Source: CAIXSC01 sp046349915
GTDB lineage: Bacteria > Planctomycetota > Planctomycetia > Pirellulales > Pirellulaceae
Assembly: GCA_046349915.1 (NCBI GenBank)
Contig: JAXMBL010000003.1
Span: 2,294,001 to 2,358,000, forward strand
Reading direction: 5' to 3'
Length of the DNA stretch: 64,000 bases
The notes below the pieces were generated by a model that saw only the letters and a program-made list of their open reading frames with translations, did not search any database and was not told the DNA's origin. Below are positions 54,752-63,884 of the stretch, piece after piece. Within the stretch, counting starts at the first letter, position 1. Each line of letters begins with the position of its first letter. A program made the position numbers and the translations under genes.

Positions 54752-55997
54752 GCTGTGTCGCCTCCCAAGGAGCGGCAGTGGCAGCGACTGATTCCGCGCC
54801 CGCGAAAACAGAGCACGCCTGCTGGGCCAGTTGCGGCCACGAGAACCGATCGACGACCCATTGTCGAGCCGCCTCGCCCATTTCTTGGCGACGCTGGGGC
54901 GAGGAGAGCAATTGACCGAGCGTCTGAACGAGAAAGTCGGGCGTACTACAGTCGCCGATCTTGCCGGTGACGTCTGGTTGCATGGTCTCCCGCGTGCCGC
55001 CGGAATCGCCCGCGATCACGGGTTTGCCGCAAGCCTGCGCTTCCACCAGCACCATTCCAAAACCCTCGAAGTCGCCATTAACCTCGCGGTTGGGCAACGC
55101 GAAGACATCGCACTGTTGATAGCAAGGGACGAGTAATCTGTCAGGCAACTCACCGTGAAAGCGAACGCTGTCCGTCACCTTCAGTTCGTTCGCCAACGAT
55201 TCCAACCGAATTCGCTCTTCACCGTCGCCGACGATTGCATACAGCACGTCGGGGATGAGCTTTCGCAGTTGTGGCAGAGCTCGAATCAGCATGTCCTGCC
55301 CTTTACGTATTTGCAGACGCCCGACCGTGAGCACCACCGGACGATCATGCCAGCCGAGTTCCCGACGAGTTTCTTCGGAGTGGTTCGCGGGAACAAAGCG
55401 TTCCGTGTCCACGCCAGGATGGAGAACGCGGATTCGTGCCTCGGGAATCGACCATTCCTCGCGTAGGATGCGCGCAGTGTTGCGGCTATTCGCCACGAGA
55501 TAACGGGCGCCGTGATAGGCACGACGCGTCAAGAAGGCCAACTCGCGACTTGTCGCCGAGGTTCGCGTCTCTTCACCGTGTACGTAGACGACGTAAGGAA
55601 TTCCCCAAATTCGACGAGCAAGCCATGCCGCGAAACCCTCGGGCAAGCAGCGAGCGACATGCAACTCGTCGGCGCCGTGACGACGTACGGCGTCACGGAA
55701 TAGGTTTGCCAGTCTCCAGTATTCGCGCGGTCCCGGCCAGCGCGCAATTCCCCACTGAGGCAGCCGCAAACGCTCGCGTTGAATCGGGATCGCCTGCAGC
55801 GCATCGAACGTATTGGCCTCGGAATGCTCGCCGGCAACGACTGCCGCCGAGCCGGTGGGTAAGCGGCGATAAACTTCGTGGAGCCAGCGGCCCGACCCAC
55901 CGTGCTGCGGTGGAAAGACCTCGGAGGCGAGTACGATGCGAGGCGTCGAAAGCACGTTACCGGTCAAGTTTGTCAGTACCTTTCGGGGGGAACTCAT
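54741..55997 (-). CDS. Glycosyltransferase family 4
   Basis: A 418-residue GT4 enzyme. ASEVFPPQHGGSGRWLHEVY begins the acceptor half, VVLTVGRLQIRKGQDMLIRA the donor half, and EGFGMVLVE is the EX7E motif, followed by ACGKPVIAGDSGG. It has its own start region: 65 bp separate it from the next upstream gene, with a hairpin in the gap. Its stop overlaps the PcRGLX-type gene by 11 bp. Specificity unknown. Confidence 0.92.
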   Translation of the reverse strand: MSSPRKVLTNLTGNVLSTPRIVLASEVFPPQHGGSGRWLHEVYRRLPTGSAAVVAGEHSEANTFDALQAIPIQRERLRLPQWGIARWPGPREYWRLANLFRDAVRRHGADELHVARCLPEGFAAWLARRIWGIPYVVYVHGEETRTSATSRELAFLTRRAYHGARYLVANSRNTARILREEWSIPEARIRVLHPGVDTERFVPANHSEETRRELGWHDRPVVLTVGRLQIRKGQDMLIRALPQLRKLIPDVLYAIVGDGEERIRLESLANELKVTDSVRFHGELPDRLLVPCYQQCDVFALPNREVNGDFEGFGMVLVEAQACGKPVIAGDSGGTRETMQPDVTGKIGDCSTPDFLVQTLGQLLSSPQRRQEMGEAARQWVVDRFSWPQLAQQACSVFAGAESVAATAAPWEATQHAV

Positions 55998-56029
55998 GAA
56001 GAACGCGGCTTATAGGCGGAGGTTATTCA

Positions 56030-56048
56030 GTCCCTTCGGGACCGAAGG
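56030..56048. terminator. Nested hairpin between glycosyltransferase genes
   Basis: CCTTCGG and CCGAAGG form a 7-bp stem with a 2-base loop. A shifted alternative pairs GTCCC with GGGAC. It lies in the 65-bp gap after the gene ending at 56063. There is no T-run, so it may be a weak terminator or a processing site. Confidence 0.25.
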
Positions 56049-56062
56049 CAAGCCGTCCGCGC

Positions 56063-57214
56063 TCAGGCGGTGGTGGAAGCGATTTGGCGGTAAAGTTCCA
56101 AGGTCTGTTGTGCGCAGTTGCGCCAGGTGAACTTGGCTGACTGCTCTTTTCCCAATCGCACCAATTTTTCCCGCAAGAGTTGGTCGGTAAGTCCTGTATG
56201 CATCGTCTGGGCGAGGCGCGCGACATCATCAATGGGCACCAGCAGGCCCGCGTCGCCCACGCCTTCGCGAATCGAACTGCTATCGGTCGCGACCAGCGGC
56301 GTTCCGTACGCCATGGCCTCCAAGGTCACAAGCGTAAAACCCTCGTAGCGAGTGGGTAGCACGAAAAGACTTGCCTCGCGATAGAGTAGCGGGATTTGCC
56401 AGTCCTCAAGGTATCCGGTCAGACGCACCTGGTCCGCGACGCCAAGTTCCCGAGCGAGCGCGATGATCTCATCCGTAGCGCTGTCCTTGGGCCCTGCCAG
56501 CACCAATTGGTGATCGGCGCCGAATTTACGCTTCAATTCCGCGAAGCCTCGCACGAGGAACGGCACGTTCTTGCGAGGTTGCAAAGCGCCGATGAAGAGA
56601 ATGTACTTCTCGGGAAGTCCGAGGCTGGTACGCATCTCCTGCACGCGATGAGTGGCAATCCGCTCTTCGGGCACAATATTGCCGCCTCCGTAGATCACCT
56701 GAACCTTGTTGGGCGCCATTCCCAATTCCAGCACGTCGCGACGAGTGTTCTCGGAGAGTGCGATCACATGACCGGCGTTGGCCAACGCATGGCGAGTCCA
56801 TTGCCGCATTACGGCATCCATGGTCGCGCCGTGTACTTCCATCTTAAAATATGCAACGTCATGAATCGTCACGACGTTACGACGCGGATCGGATTGAGGA
56901 AGGAAGTGATTCGGACCATGAAACACGTCGACTCGATCGCGTCGAACGATCCACGGCAGATACCAATTCCACCATGCTCGCGGGCGAATGGCTGGCCAAT
57001 CCCGCGGAAACCGGACGGGGCGTGCTTTGAAGTTCGCTTGCTGGGGCGTGTGCGGGAATTCGATCGCGGGCCCTATGGCGGGCGTGGGATAGTACAGGAG
57101 GTATTCATTCTCTTGATCGATCTGCGCCAGGGCGTCCAGCAAATACAGGACATGTTTGCCAATACCGGTGGGACGTTCGTCGCGCGCCACGTCGACATAG
57201 AGGCCGATTCGCAT
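56063..57214 (-). CDS. Glycosyltransferase family 4
   Basis: A 383-residue GT4 enzyme similar in layout to mannosyltransferases. RIGLYVDVARDERPTGIGKH opens it, ILFIGALQPRKNVPFLVRGF begins the donor half, and EGFTLVTLE is the EX7E motif, with AYGTPLVATDSSSIRE after it. The ATG at 57214 was taken, since the domain starts there; a longer frame exists to 57265. A 138-bp gap with a hairpin separates it from the upstream epimerase gene. Confidence 0.92.
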   Translation of the reverse strand: MRIGLYVDVARDERPTGIGKHVLYLLDALAQIDQENEYLLYYPTPAIGPAIEFPHTPQQANFKARPVRFPRDWPAIRPRAWWNWYLPWIVRRDRVDVFHGPNHFLPQSDPRRNVVTIHDVAYFKMEVHGATMDAVMRQWTRHALANAGHVIALSENTRRDVLELGMAPNKVQVIYGGGNIVPEERIATHRVQEMRTSLGLPEKYILFIGALQPRKNVPFLVRGFAELKRKFGADHQLVLAGPKDSATDEIIALARELGVADQVRLTGYLEDWQIPLLYREASLFVLPTRYEGFTLVTLEAMAYGTPLVATDSSSIREGVGDAGLLVPIDDVARLAQTMHTGLTDQLLREKLVRLGKEQSAKFTWRNCAQQTLELYRQIASTTA

Positions 57215-57282
57215 CGTAGGTGTCCGTCGTCTAAGGAGGTGCGCGGCGAAGATGCTTGCCATCAACGCCGCGGCGAATTACC

Positions 57283-57308
57283 ACTCGTTGGGCTTCGCGC
57301 CAACGAGT
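57283..57308. terminator. Hairpin in the gap between epimerase and glycosyltransferase genes
   Basis: ACTCGTTGG at 57283-57291 pairs exactly with CCAACGAGT at 57300-57308 across an 8-base loop. It is in the 138-bp gap after the epimerase stop. No T-run follows, so it may reduce rather than end transcription. Confidence 0.35.
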
Positions 57309-57352
57309 ATCAAAAAGGACTTGCCGAGGCAGGTCGTCAGTCAGGGCGCCAG

Positions 57353-58330
57353 TTACGTTGCGGCGACTGCCAACAGTCGATCGCGATGTTCACAAGACCA
57401 GTCCCAGAGCGCCGACAGGCCTTGGTCGATGTTGTATTCGGGCTGCCAGCCAGTCAGTTGAGTCAGTCGCGAATGGTCGCAGAGTAAATGGGGCCGATCT
57501 GACTTGCGTACGCGTGCGGGATCGGAAACGATTTCCAGAGGCCGCTGCGCGAGCGCGGAGAGTCGATCGACAAGGTCGGTGACCGAGTACTCGCTGCCTG
57601 TTCCCACATTGCAGACCTCGAACGACTGGCGATTGGAGTGAACGAGTAGCGACAAGGCGCTGGCCACGTCGCTGGTAAACACATAGTCGCGCTTGGGCGA
57701 CACATTACCCAAGGAGATTGTCAGTTGACCAGCTAGCAGTTGATTGACGATTTCAGGCAAGACATGTGGATTGGTCTCGCGAGGACCGTATACGTTGAAT
57801 AGACGCGCGGCGGCGCAACGTGTGTCGACGGTTTGCGAGAACAGTTCTAGCTGCTTCTCGTTCATCCATTTGCTGAGGCCGTAGATATCCGTCGGCGCGG
57901 GTAGCGGAAACGTCTCCGAGTTGGGGCCGTCATGGATGGGGTAGACGGCCGCGGTCGAGGCGATGACGAGACTCTGTGGAGGTCGGCGTCGCAGTGCGTC
58001 GAGCAGGTTTTGCGTGCCAGTGACGTTGATGTCGAGTGTTTCACCGGGGTGAGCGTTGCAGTAGGGGATGAAGTGGATCGCCGCGAGATGCACGACGTAC
58101 TCGGCAGAGACTTGGTCGATGATCCTCGACAATTCGTCGGCGTCGCGGAGGTCCGCGTCGATCAGAGTAACCCGGTCGGAGTCGGGCAAGTTCTCTTGTC
58201 GGCCGTTGAATAGACTATCGACCACGGCGACGGTGGCGGCGGGAAAACGCCGTAGAATATCACGGACGGCGGCCGAGCCAACGAAACCAGCTCCGCCAGT
58301 GACGAGAAAGCGTGGATAAGTCTGGGTCAT
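57353..58330 (-). CDS. NAD-dependent epimerase/dehydratase
   Basis: Extended short-chain dehydrogenase of 325 residues acting on a nucleotide sugar. It has VTGGAGFVGSAAV, VHLAAIHFIPYCNAHPGET, the serine motif ASTAAVY, YGLSKWMNEK (YxxxK) and ARLFNVYGPRETNPH. Its closest general type is the UDP-glucose 4-epimerase group; exact substrate unknown. The start at 58330 overlaps the stop of the upstream glycosyltransferase gene by 4 bases. Confidence 0.88.
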   Translation of the reverse strand: MTQTYPRFLVTGGAGFVGSAAVRDILRRFPAATVAVVDSLFNGRQENLPDSDRVTLIDADLRDADELSRIIDQVSAEYVVHLAAIHFIPYCNAHPGETLDINVTGTQNLLDALRRRPPQSLVIASTAAVYPIHDGPNSETFPLPAPTDIYGLSKWMNEKQLELFSQTVDTRCAAARLFNVYGPRETNPHVLPEIVNQLLAGQLTISLGNVSPKRDYVFTSDVASALSLLVHSNRQSFEVCNVGTGSEYSVTDLVDRLSALAQRPLEIVSDPARVRKSDRPHLLCDHSRLTQLTGWQPEYNIDQGLSALWDWSCEHRDRLLAVAAT

Positions 58331-59514
58331 GAAATCACCTGGGAAAATGAGTCGGCAGTCACGGAAGTGGGAAGAGCGATAATCGGTTCCTTCCGGCGCT
58401 CGTTGGCGACATCCAGGTACTCCGTCCACAATTGGTCGGAAACCCGTCGAATCTCAAACTCGCTCTCAATGCGCCGACGGGCGCCAAGACGCCCTGCCTG
58501 TCGTCGCTCGGGATTCTCCAGCCAGTACCTTAAGACGCTCGCCAATTGATCGATGTTGTCTTGCTCGACCATTTCGCCGCCGCCGGGAAGAACCTGCGAG
58601 TCGACCGATTTGCTGGGATATCCCACGACGGGGCAGCCGCATGCCATCGCTTCCAATACGCTGATGCTGCACGCTTCCTCGCGGCTGGTGTTGACGAAGA
58701 GATCGAGCGAGTTGTAGAAGCCGCGGAGTTCTGTCAGGTGACCGACATGCACGAGTCGTTCGCCCAATTGACGTTTGCCTCGTTCGAGCAAGGCCGCCGC
58801 GTAAGCTTCCTCGCCGGGCACTCCGCCGCCCGCGAGAACGACCTTGATGTTCTGGGGAAGTCGGGCCGCGGCATCGAACAGATGCTCCACTTGCTTGCGT
58901 TCTCGCAGAGCGCAAGCGACGCCAATTGCCAAGCCGTCGCCGATACAATGCTCTTGACGGAATTGCGCTCTGAGTTGTTCATCAATGCGGAAGTGGTTGC
59001 CATCGAGTCCGTTGTAGAGCATTCGCCAGCGTGACGAATCGATGATTCCAGAGACCGCGGGGCGGCACGCTTCCAAATTGCCGGGGCTGATGAAAAAGAT
59101 GCGATCGGGTTGACGCTTTCCGCGAAACGCCCACTCGCAGTATTCACGCGTCATGGTGAAGTGAATGCTCACGAGAACCGGTTTGCGAGTCCAGCGTGCC
59201 AGGTACTGACCGTTGGGATAGATATCTTGCTCGTTGCAGTGAATCACGTCGATCTGATGACGTTTCACAAGCTCGCGGAGTTTCCAAAGCGATTGCAGGA
59301 ATCGCCACGGACGACGTTTGTCGGGAACAGGCAAGTCGACAAAATGAGTGTGTAGGCCCTGGGAGACGCACCAGTCGAAGAAGGCGCCTCGCTGGTTGGT
59401 CGCGACGATGGGGACGAGGCCCTTGGGACGCAAGCACCGAATCCAACCTTCGGTCGGAGTCGTGGTGCTCGCCCGATTCGGGTTCATCGTGAGATAAAGA
59501 ACGTTGAGTGACAT
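58327..59514 (-). CDS. Glycosyltransferase family 4
   Basis: A 395-residue GT4 enzyme with IGVACALRERKQVEHLFDAA at the donor domain and EACSISVLE as its EX7E motif, followed by ACGCPVVGYPSKSV. The N-terminus (MSLNVLYLTMNPNRASTTTP) fits the acceptor-side start. It lies 23 bp after the GT2 gene and overlaps the epimerase by ATGA. Specificity unknown. Confidence 0.92.
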   Translation of the reverse strand: MSLNVLYLTMNPNRASTTTPTEGWIRCLRPKGLVPIVATNQRGAFFDWCVSQGLHTHFVDLPVPDKRRPWRFLQSLWKLRELVKRHQIDVIHCNEQDIYPNGQYLARWTRKPVLVSIHFTMTREYCEWAFRGKRQPDRIFFISPGNLEACRPAVSGIIDSSRWRMLYNGLDGNHFRIDEQLRAQFRQEHCIGDGLAIGVACALRERKQVEHLFDAAARLPQNIKVVLAGGGVPGEEAYAAALLERGKRQLGERLVHVGHLTELRGFYNSLDLFVNTSREEACSISVLEAMACGCPVVGYPSKSVDSQVLPGGGEMVEQDNIDQLASVLRYWLENPERRQAGRLGARRRIESEFEIRRVSDQLWTEYLDVANERRKEPIIALPTSVTADSFSQVIS

Positions 59515-59537
59515 CGATACGGCTAAGTTCTAGCGTG

Positions 59538-60548
59538 TTAAGCGCGTGAAAAGAGTGCTCGGGTCGAGTAAGCGGCGAGTCGAAAGCGGCGGCCCAGCGT
59601 CGGGGATAGGTGATTTGCGACTCGCATTTGCGCGACGGCGCCTTTCCATACGCCTCGCTGCTTCAGCGTTTCGCTCGACGCTTCCGCCACGAAGGCGACA
59701 TATTCACGCCAGCCAGGGTTGATTGGCGGTAGACGACGTTGAGCGAATCGCTCGACATTTACCGAAATGAGTTTGTAGATCTCCATAGTGTTGCCGCCGG
59801 TACGCAACAACTGGTTGGTGTCCGAAGCCGCATGCACTCGGTAGTCGGCGACATGCGTGGGGACGTACACAACGTCTCCTTCAAAGGCCAGCCGCAGCCA
59901 CATGTCCATGTCGGCGACATGACTGAATCGGGTCGTGAACCCTCCGGCTGTTTCGTATGCCTCGCGCTTCCCCACGACCGAGGGAAAGAAGCAGAGGTTC
60001 TCGGTCGCCTGACGAGTGACAAAGTCGGGGAAGAGTCCGCCTTCAAGCGGGCCGGCAACCGTCGACTCGCCCACCACGTCGCTCTGTTCGTTGATCTTCT
60101 CGATTCGACCGAATAGCAACGTTGCTCGCGGATAACGTGCGATCAATGCCTCGTATCGACGGTAAAAGTTCGGCTTTACGCGATCATCGCCATGCAGAAT
60201 ATGAACCCACTGGCCGCGGGATCGCTTCAGGCATTCATTGAATGTGGGCGAGATGCCCATGTTCTTCGGGTTGCGCGTGAAGATCACGCGGTCGCCAGCG
60301 AGTTCGCGCACCACCCCGGCTGGATCGTCCTTCGTCGAGCAGTCATCGATCACTTCAATTTGCATTCGCTCGGGGCCAGGATCTTGGGCGAGTACGCTGG
60401 CGAGCGTCTCGCGCAGATAGGTCGCACAGTTGTACGTGGGGATCATGACCGACCAGAAAGGACGGTCGTGCGAATCGGTCACGGGAGCGATTGCTGGAGT
60501 TGCAGCCGCGACTTCATCGGCGGTGGGAGGGAGTGGGAATGAGTTCAT
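59538..60548 (-). CDS. Glycosyltransferase family 2
   Basis: A 336-residue inverting GT-A glycosyltransferase. PFWSVMIPTYNCATYLRETL begins the domain, IEVIDDCSTKD and WVHILHGDDRV carry the metal-binding acidic residues (DxD-like HGDD), and the ADMDMWLRLAFEGD motif follows. It is the only GT2 enzyme in the locus. The start at 60548 overlaps the glf stop by 4 bases. The 36-residue extension upstream was not used. Confidence 0.93.
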   Translation of the reverse strand: MNSFPLPPTADEVAAATPAIAPVTDSHDRPFWSVMIPTYNCATYLRETLASVLAQDPGPERMQIEVIDDCSTKDDPAGVVRELAGDRVIFTRNPKNMGISPTFNECLKRSRGQWVHILHGDDRVKPNFYRRYEALIARYPRATLLFGRIEKINEQSDVVGESTVAGPLEGGLFPDFVTRQATENLCFFPSVVGKREAYETAGGFTTRFSHVADMDMWLRLAFEGDVVYVPTHVADYRVHAASDTNQLLRTGGNTMEIYKLISVNVERFAQRRLPPINPGWREYVAFVAEASSETLKQRGVWKGAVAQMRVANHLSPTLGRRFRLAAYSTRALFSRA

Positions 60549-61651
60549 GTTCGCACCTCGGCAAGGGCTGGCGAGAGTAGGTTCTTGACAAGCGTCATGG
60601 CTCGTCCGATCGCGTGATCCATGTCGTAGTACCGATACTCGCCCAGTCGTCCGCAAATCAATACGCCCGGTTCAGTCGCCGCCAATCGCTGGTATTCGCT
60701 GAACAGGTTTCGATTGAGGTCGTCGGGAAAGGGGTATTCGTAATCCTCGGGCGACTGAGGAGAGTAAGGAGTTTCGCGTGTCAGGAACGTGCCCCGAATT
60801 CGTTCGGCGTAATCTGGTCGCATCATGTGCTTCCATTCAATGTCACGAATGTGCGCCGCGCCATTCGGGTTGTTCACCTGCCCGCAAGGTTGTCGCCAAT
60901 CGACGTCCGCGTGATAGGTGTGTGTGCGTTTCTGGCCGCGGTAGTCGAGTTTTCCGAGGCTGAATCCAAAAAACTCGTCGATCGGCCCCGTGAAGATCAC
61001 TCGCTTTCGCGCCTTGAAGCAGTCGCGATCCGCGAGGTAGTCGAAGTTGAGCACCAAGGGGATGCCCTCCAGGATTCGCTCGACCATCCGACTGTAGCCC
61101 TCGGTCGGAATTCCCTGGTGCTTGGCCTTGGGAGTGAGATACGGGTTATCATCCATGCGGACGTCAAAGCGACGGCAGAGGGCGGCTTCGAGACGATGTG
61201 CCGGGACGCCCCATTGTTTTTCGTTGTAGCGTTTGACGAACTTCTCGTAGATCACCTCGGGCATCAGGGACAACGCGGCTTCCTCGAAGTTCGCGGGCGA
61301 GTCGGAGGCGCGCGCCGGCGTCCAACGTTCCCCGCATACTCGCCGAATGTAGCTCGCCGCGATCGGCCAGTTCTCCAGTTCACCGTCGACGACCGACTTG
61401 ATCCGATGCTGGTAAGGATGGAATGTCGCGAAGCGGTTGACGAACGACCAGATTTCGTCGGAGACCGTGCGAAATAGGTGTGGTCCGTAACGGTGCACGT
61501 GAATGCCGCTGGGGTGGAAGTAGTCCGCTACATTGCCGCCCAACTGAGGACGTCGATCGAGAACGACAACCTGCTCGCCGGCATCGACAAGGTGCCGAGC
61601 CATCACCGCGCCCGTGAGTCCGGCGCCAACAATCACATAGTCACTGGTCAT
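60545..61651 (-). CDS. glf: UDP-galactopyranose mutase
   Basis: Flavoenzyme of 368 residues converting UDP-galactopyranose to UDP-galactofuranose. YVIVGAGLTGAVMARHL is the FAD loop, GIHVHRYGPHLFRT and YNEKQWG are family signatures, and FTGPIDEFFGFSLGKLDYRG and CGRLGEYRYYDMDHAIG hold active-site and C-terminal FAD contacts. The ATG at 61651 was preferred to a TTG at 61669. Its presence indicates that the polysaccharide contains galactofuranose. It lies directly after the ABC ATPase gene, overlapping it by 11 bp. Confidence 0.96.
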   Translation of the reverse strand: MTSDYVIVGAGLTGAVMARHLVDAGEQVVVLDRRPQLGGNVADYFHPSGIHVHRYGPHLFRTVSDEIWSFVNRFATFHPYQHRIKSVVDGELENWPIAASYIRRVCGERWTPARASDSPANFEEAALSLMPEVIYEKFVKRYNEKQWGVPAHRLEAALCRRFDVRMDDNPYLTPKAKHQGIPTEGYSRMVERILEGIPLVLNFDYLADRDCFKARKRVIFTGPIDEFFGFSLGKLDYRGQKRTHTYHADVDWRQPCGQVNNPNGAAHIRDIEWKHMMRPDYAERIRGTFLTRETPYSPQSPEDYEYPFPDDLNRNLFSEYQRLAATEPGVLICGRLGEYRYYDMDHAIGRAMTLVKNLLSPALAEVRT

Positions 61652-62948
61652 GGTGCTTGACGTCGTCAAGCGACGTCCAGGTGTAGGGAAAGTGCATGGT
61701 TCCAGGGAGCGAATAGAGACGATTGCGCGAATAGTGCCGATCCGCGGCGATATCCAGCGAAATGGCTTCTTCGATCAAGTCGCGCAGAGTAACGCAGGTG
61801 GTGCCGATTTGGACGAAGTAGCGGCCGGGACGCAGATAGTTCGGGTCGATTCGCACCGCGAAAGTGCAGACGCCTGGAGCAAGATTCAGCACGCCGCCTT
61901 CGTCATTGCTCGATGTAGTAAAAAGCGCCAGTCCCTCTTCCGTCTTGAGTGTCAAGCCCACTTCGCCTTCGACGGTCAATTCGCTCTCCAGTTCAAGCTC
62001 GATGGTGAACGGGCGACCCACGCCGATCTGTGGAGTCGGCTCGTCATGTTCGTCAAGAACGCGGATGCGAGTGAATCGAACTTGTTGATCTCCGTGAGCT
62101 CGACGGACCTGCCGTAAATCTCGCGTGCCATCGTGAGTGTCCGCGCCTGCCGCCAAATACTGCCGGACGATTTCGGCCGCCGGCCCCGTCGCATGCACGG
62201 CGCCGTCATTCATCCAGATCGCATGAGCACAGAGGCTGCTGACGGCGGACATCTGATGACTCACGAAGAGGACCGTCCGCCCGGTGCGAGCCACGTCTTT
62301 CATCTTTCCCAGGCACTTCTTCTGAAACGCCGCGTCTCCCACCGCCAGTACTTCGTCGACGATCAGGATTTCCGGTTCCAAATGAGCGGCGATGGCGAAT
62401 GCCAGACGGACATACATCCCGCTCGAGTAACGTTTCACGGGCGTATCGAGGAATGCACCGATTTCGGCGAATTCGACAATGTCGTCGAACTTGCTGGCGA
62501 TCTCGCGGCGAGTCATCCCAAGGATGCTGCCGTTCATGTAGATGTTCTCGCGACCGCTTAGCTCGGGGTGAAAGCCTGTCCCCACCTCGAGCAAACTGCC
62601 GACCCTGCCACGCAAGATGACTCGCCCGCTTGTGGGTTCCGTAACGCGGCTCAGCACTTTCAGCAAGGTACTCTTCCCTGCTCCGTTTCGACCAATCACG
62701 CCCACCACATCGCCATGCGTGATCTCGAAGTTAACGTCGCGCAGAGCCCAGAAGTCTTCGCCCGAGTAACGAGAATCCTTCAGCGGCGATTGCGTTGCGA
62801 GGCTGCGACGTTGGCACGCTCGTAAGATATACCGCCACGGCGCCGCCGCGGCGGACATCAGCGATTCGCGCAGCGTACGATAGCCCACGGCGCGCGTTCC
62901 GATGCGATAGTGCTTACTCAGATTTTCGACTCGGACAGCGGCAGTCAT
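61641..62948 (-). CDS. wzt: Polysaccharide ABC exporter ATPase with C-terminal binding domain (Wzt)
   Basis: A 435-residue ATPase of an O-antigen/capsule ABC exporter. Walker A is GRNGAGKST, YSSGMYVRLAFAIAAHL contains the signature, LIVDEVLAVGD is Walker B, and VSHQMSAVSSLC has the switch His. Residues about 270-435 form a Wzt-C-like carbohydrate-binding domain (FTIELELESELTVEGEV, GRYFVQIGTTCVTLRD), which recognises the finished chain end. The partner permease gene is 39 bp upstream. The ATG at 62948 was chosen at the domain start. Confidence 0.94.
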   Translation of the reverse strand: MTAAVRVENLSKHYRIGTRAVGYRTLRESLMSAAAAPWRYILRACQRRSLATQSPLKDSRYSGEDFWALRDVNFEITHGDVVGVIGRNGAGKSTLLKVLSRVTEPTSGRVILRGRVGSLLEVGTGFHPELSGRENIYMNGSILGMTRREIASKFDDIVEFAEIGAFLDTPVKRYSSGMYVRLAFAIAAHLEPEILIVDEVLAVGDAAFQKKCLGKMKDVARTGRTVLFVSHQMSAVSSLCAHAIWMNDGAVHATGPAAEIVRQYLAAGADTHDGTRDLRQVRRAHGDQQVRFTRIRVLDEHDEPTPQIGVGRPFTIELELESELTVEGEVGLTLKTEEGLALFTTSSNDEGGVLNLAPGVCTFAVRIDPNYLRPGRYFVQIGTTCVTLRDLIEEAISLDIAADRHYSRNRLYSLPGTMHFPYTWTSLDDVKHHDQ

Positions 62949-62987
62949 GATATTCGGTTCAGGCAAGCGAAGTCGCGAGACATCCAA

Positions 62988-63830
62988 CTAGACGATATCG
63001 GCAAAACTTGCTTCCACCTTGCGGAAGTACAGACATCCCAAGGCCAAGAGACCGAGGGTGACGGCGGTGGAAACCCAGAGAGCGTACGCATCAAAAGGAG
63101 TGCCTAGCACCGCGTTGCGAAAATTCAGGATGAATCCATACGCCGGATTGAATGGCAGGACGACTTGCCAGCGTGGGCCTACCCAGGAGGCGTCCATGAA
63201 CACGGTAGGCGTGGCGAACATCCACAGTTGCACCAAGAACGGAACGACGTAGCGAAAGTCGCGATAGGCCACGGTCAGTGCGGCCAGTCCGGCGCCGATG
63301 CCCAACGCTGCCAAGAACAAACCAAATATCAGCAATGGCGCGGCGAGCAGCGACAAGGTGGGCAAGATGCGATAGTACGCCAAGAGAATCGCAAGCATGC
63401 CTGAGGCAATGGTGAAATCGACCAAGGCCACGCCAATCGTGCTTCCCGGAACAAACAAACGGGGGAAATAAACTTTGGTGACCAAGTTCTGATTGGCGAC
63501 GATGCTGCCCGAGGACGAGGACAGCGAGTTGGCGAAGAACGTCCAGGGTAGCAGGCCGCAGAAGGCGAACAATGGATAGGGGATGCGTGCCGAGGGGAGA
63601 TCCGCCATACGTCCGAGAAACACGCTGAACACCACCATTTGTGCCGCCGGTTGCAGGATAGCCCAGGCGGCGCCCAGCACCGTTTGCTTGTAGCGGACTT
63701 TTACCTCGCGCCACACGAGGAACCAAAAGAGCTCGCGGTATCGCCACATTTCGCCGACATCGATCACTTTCCAGCCCGGGCGGGCTTCGATGATCGAGAT
63801 TGGGGCCGAGGCGACGTATTCCGTGGACAT
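62988..63830 (-). CDS. wzm: Polysaccharide ABC exporter permease (Wzm)
   Basis: ABC-2 type inner-membrane permease of 280 residues with about six helices, including TVLGAAWAILQPAAQMVVFS, FAFCGLLPWTFFANSLSSSS and WVSTAVTLGLLALGCLYF. ELFWFLVWREVKVRYKQTVL is the N-terminal signature of the O-antigen/capsule group. It pairs with the Wzt gene downstream. Export goes through the ABC route to the Wza-type channel further down the locus. Confidence 0.94.
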   Translation of the reverse strand: MSTEYVASAPISIIEARPGWKVIDVGEMWRYRELFWFLVWREVKVRYKQTVLGAAWAILQPAAQMVVFSVFLGRMADLPSARIPYPLFAFCGLLPWTFFANSLSSSSGSIVANQNLVTKVYFPRLFVPGSTIGVALVDFTIASGMLAILLAYYRILPTLSLLAAPLLIFGLFLAALGIGAGLAALTVAYRDFRYVVPFLVQLWMFATPTVFMDASWVGPRWQVVLPFNPAYGFILNFRNAVLGTPFDAYALWVSTAVTLGLLALGCLYFRKVEASFADIV

Positions 63831-63884
63831 AAGGTGACGTTTAGGCTGTAACTTGGACCGACGAACGATCAATGAAAGCAACTC

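Noticed and set aside
56396..57487. 363-codon plus-strand frame
   Set aside because: It is antisense to the GT4 gene at 56063-57214 and the epimerase end, which are certain.
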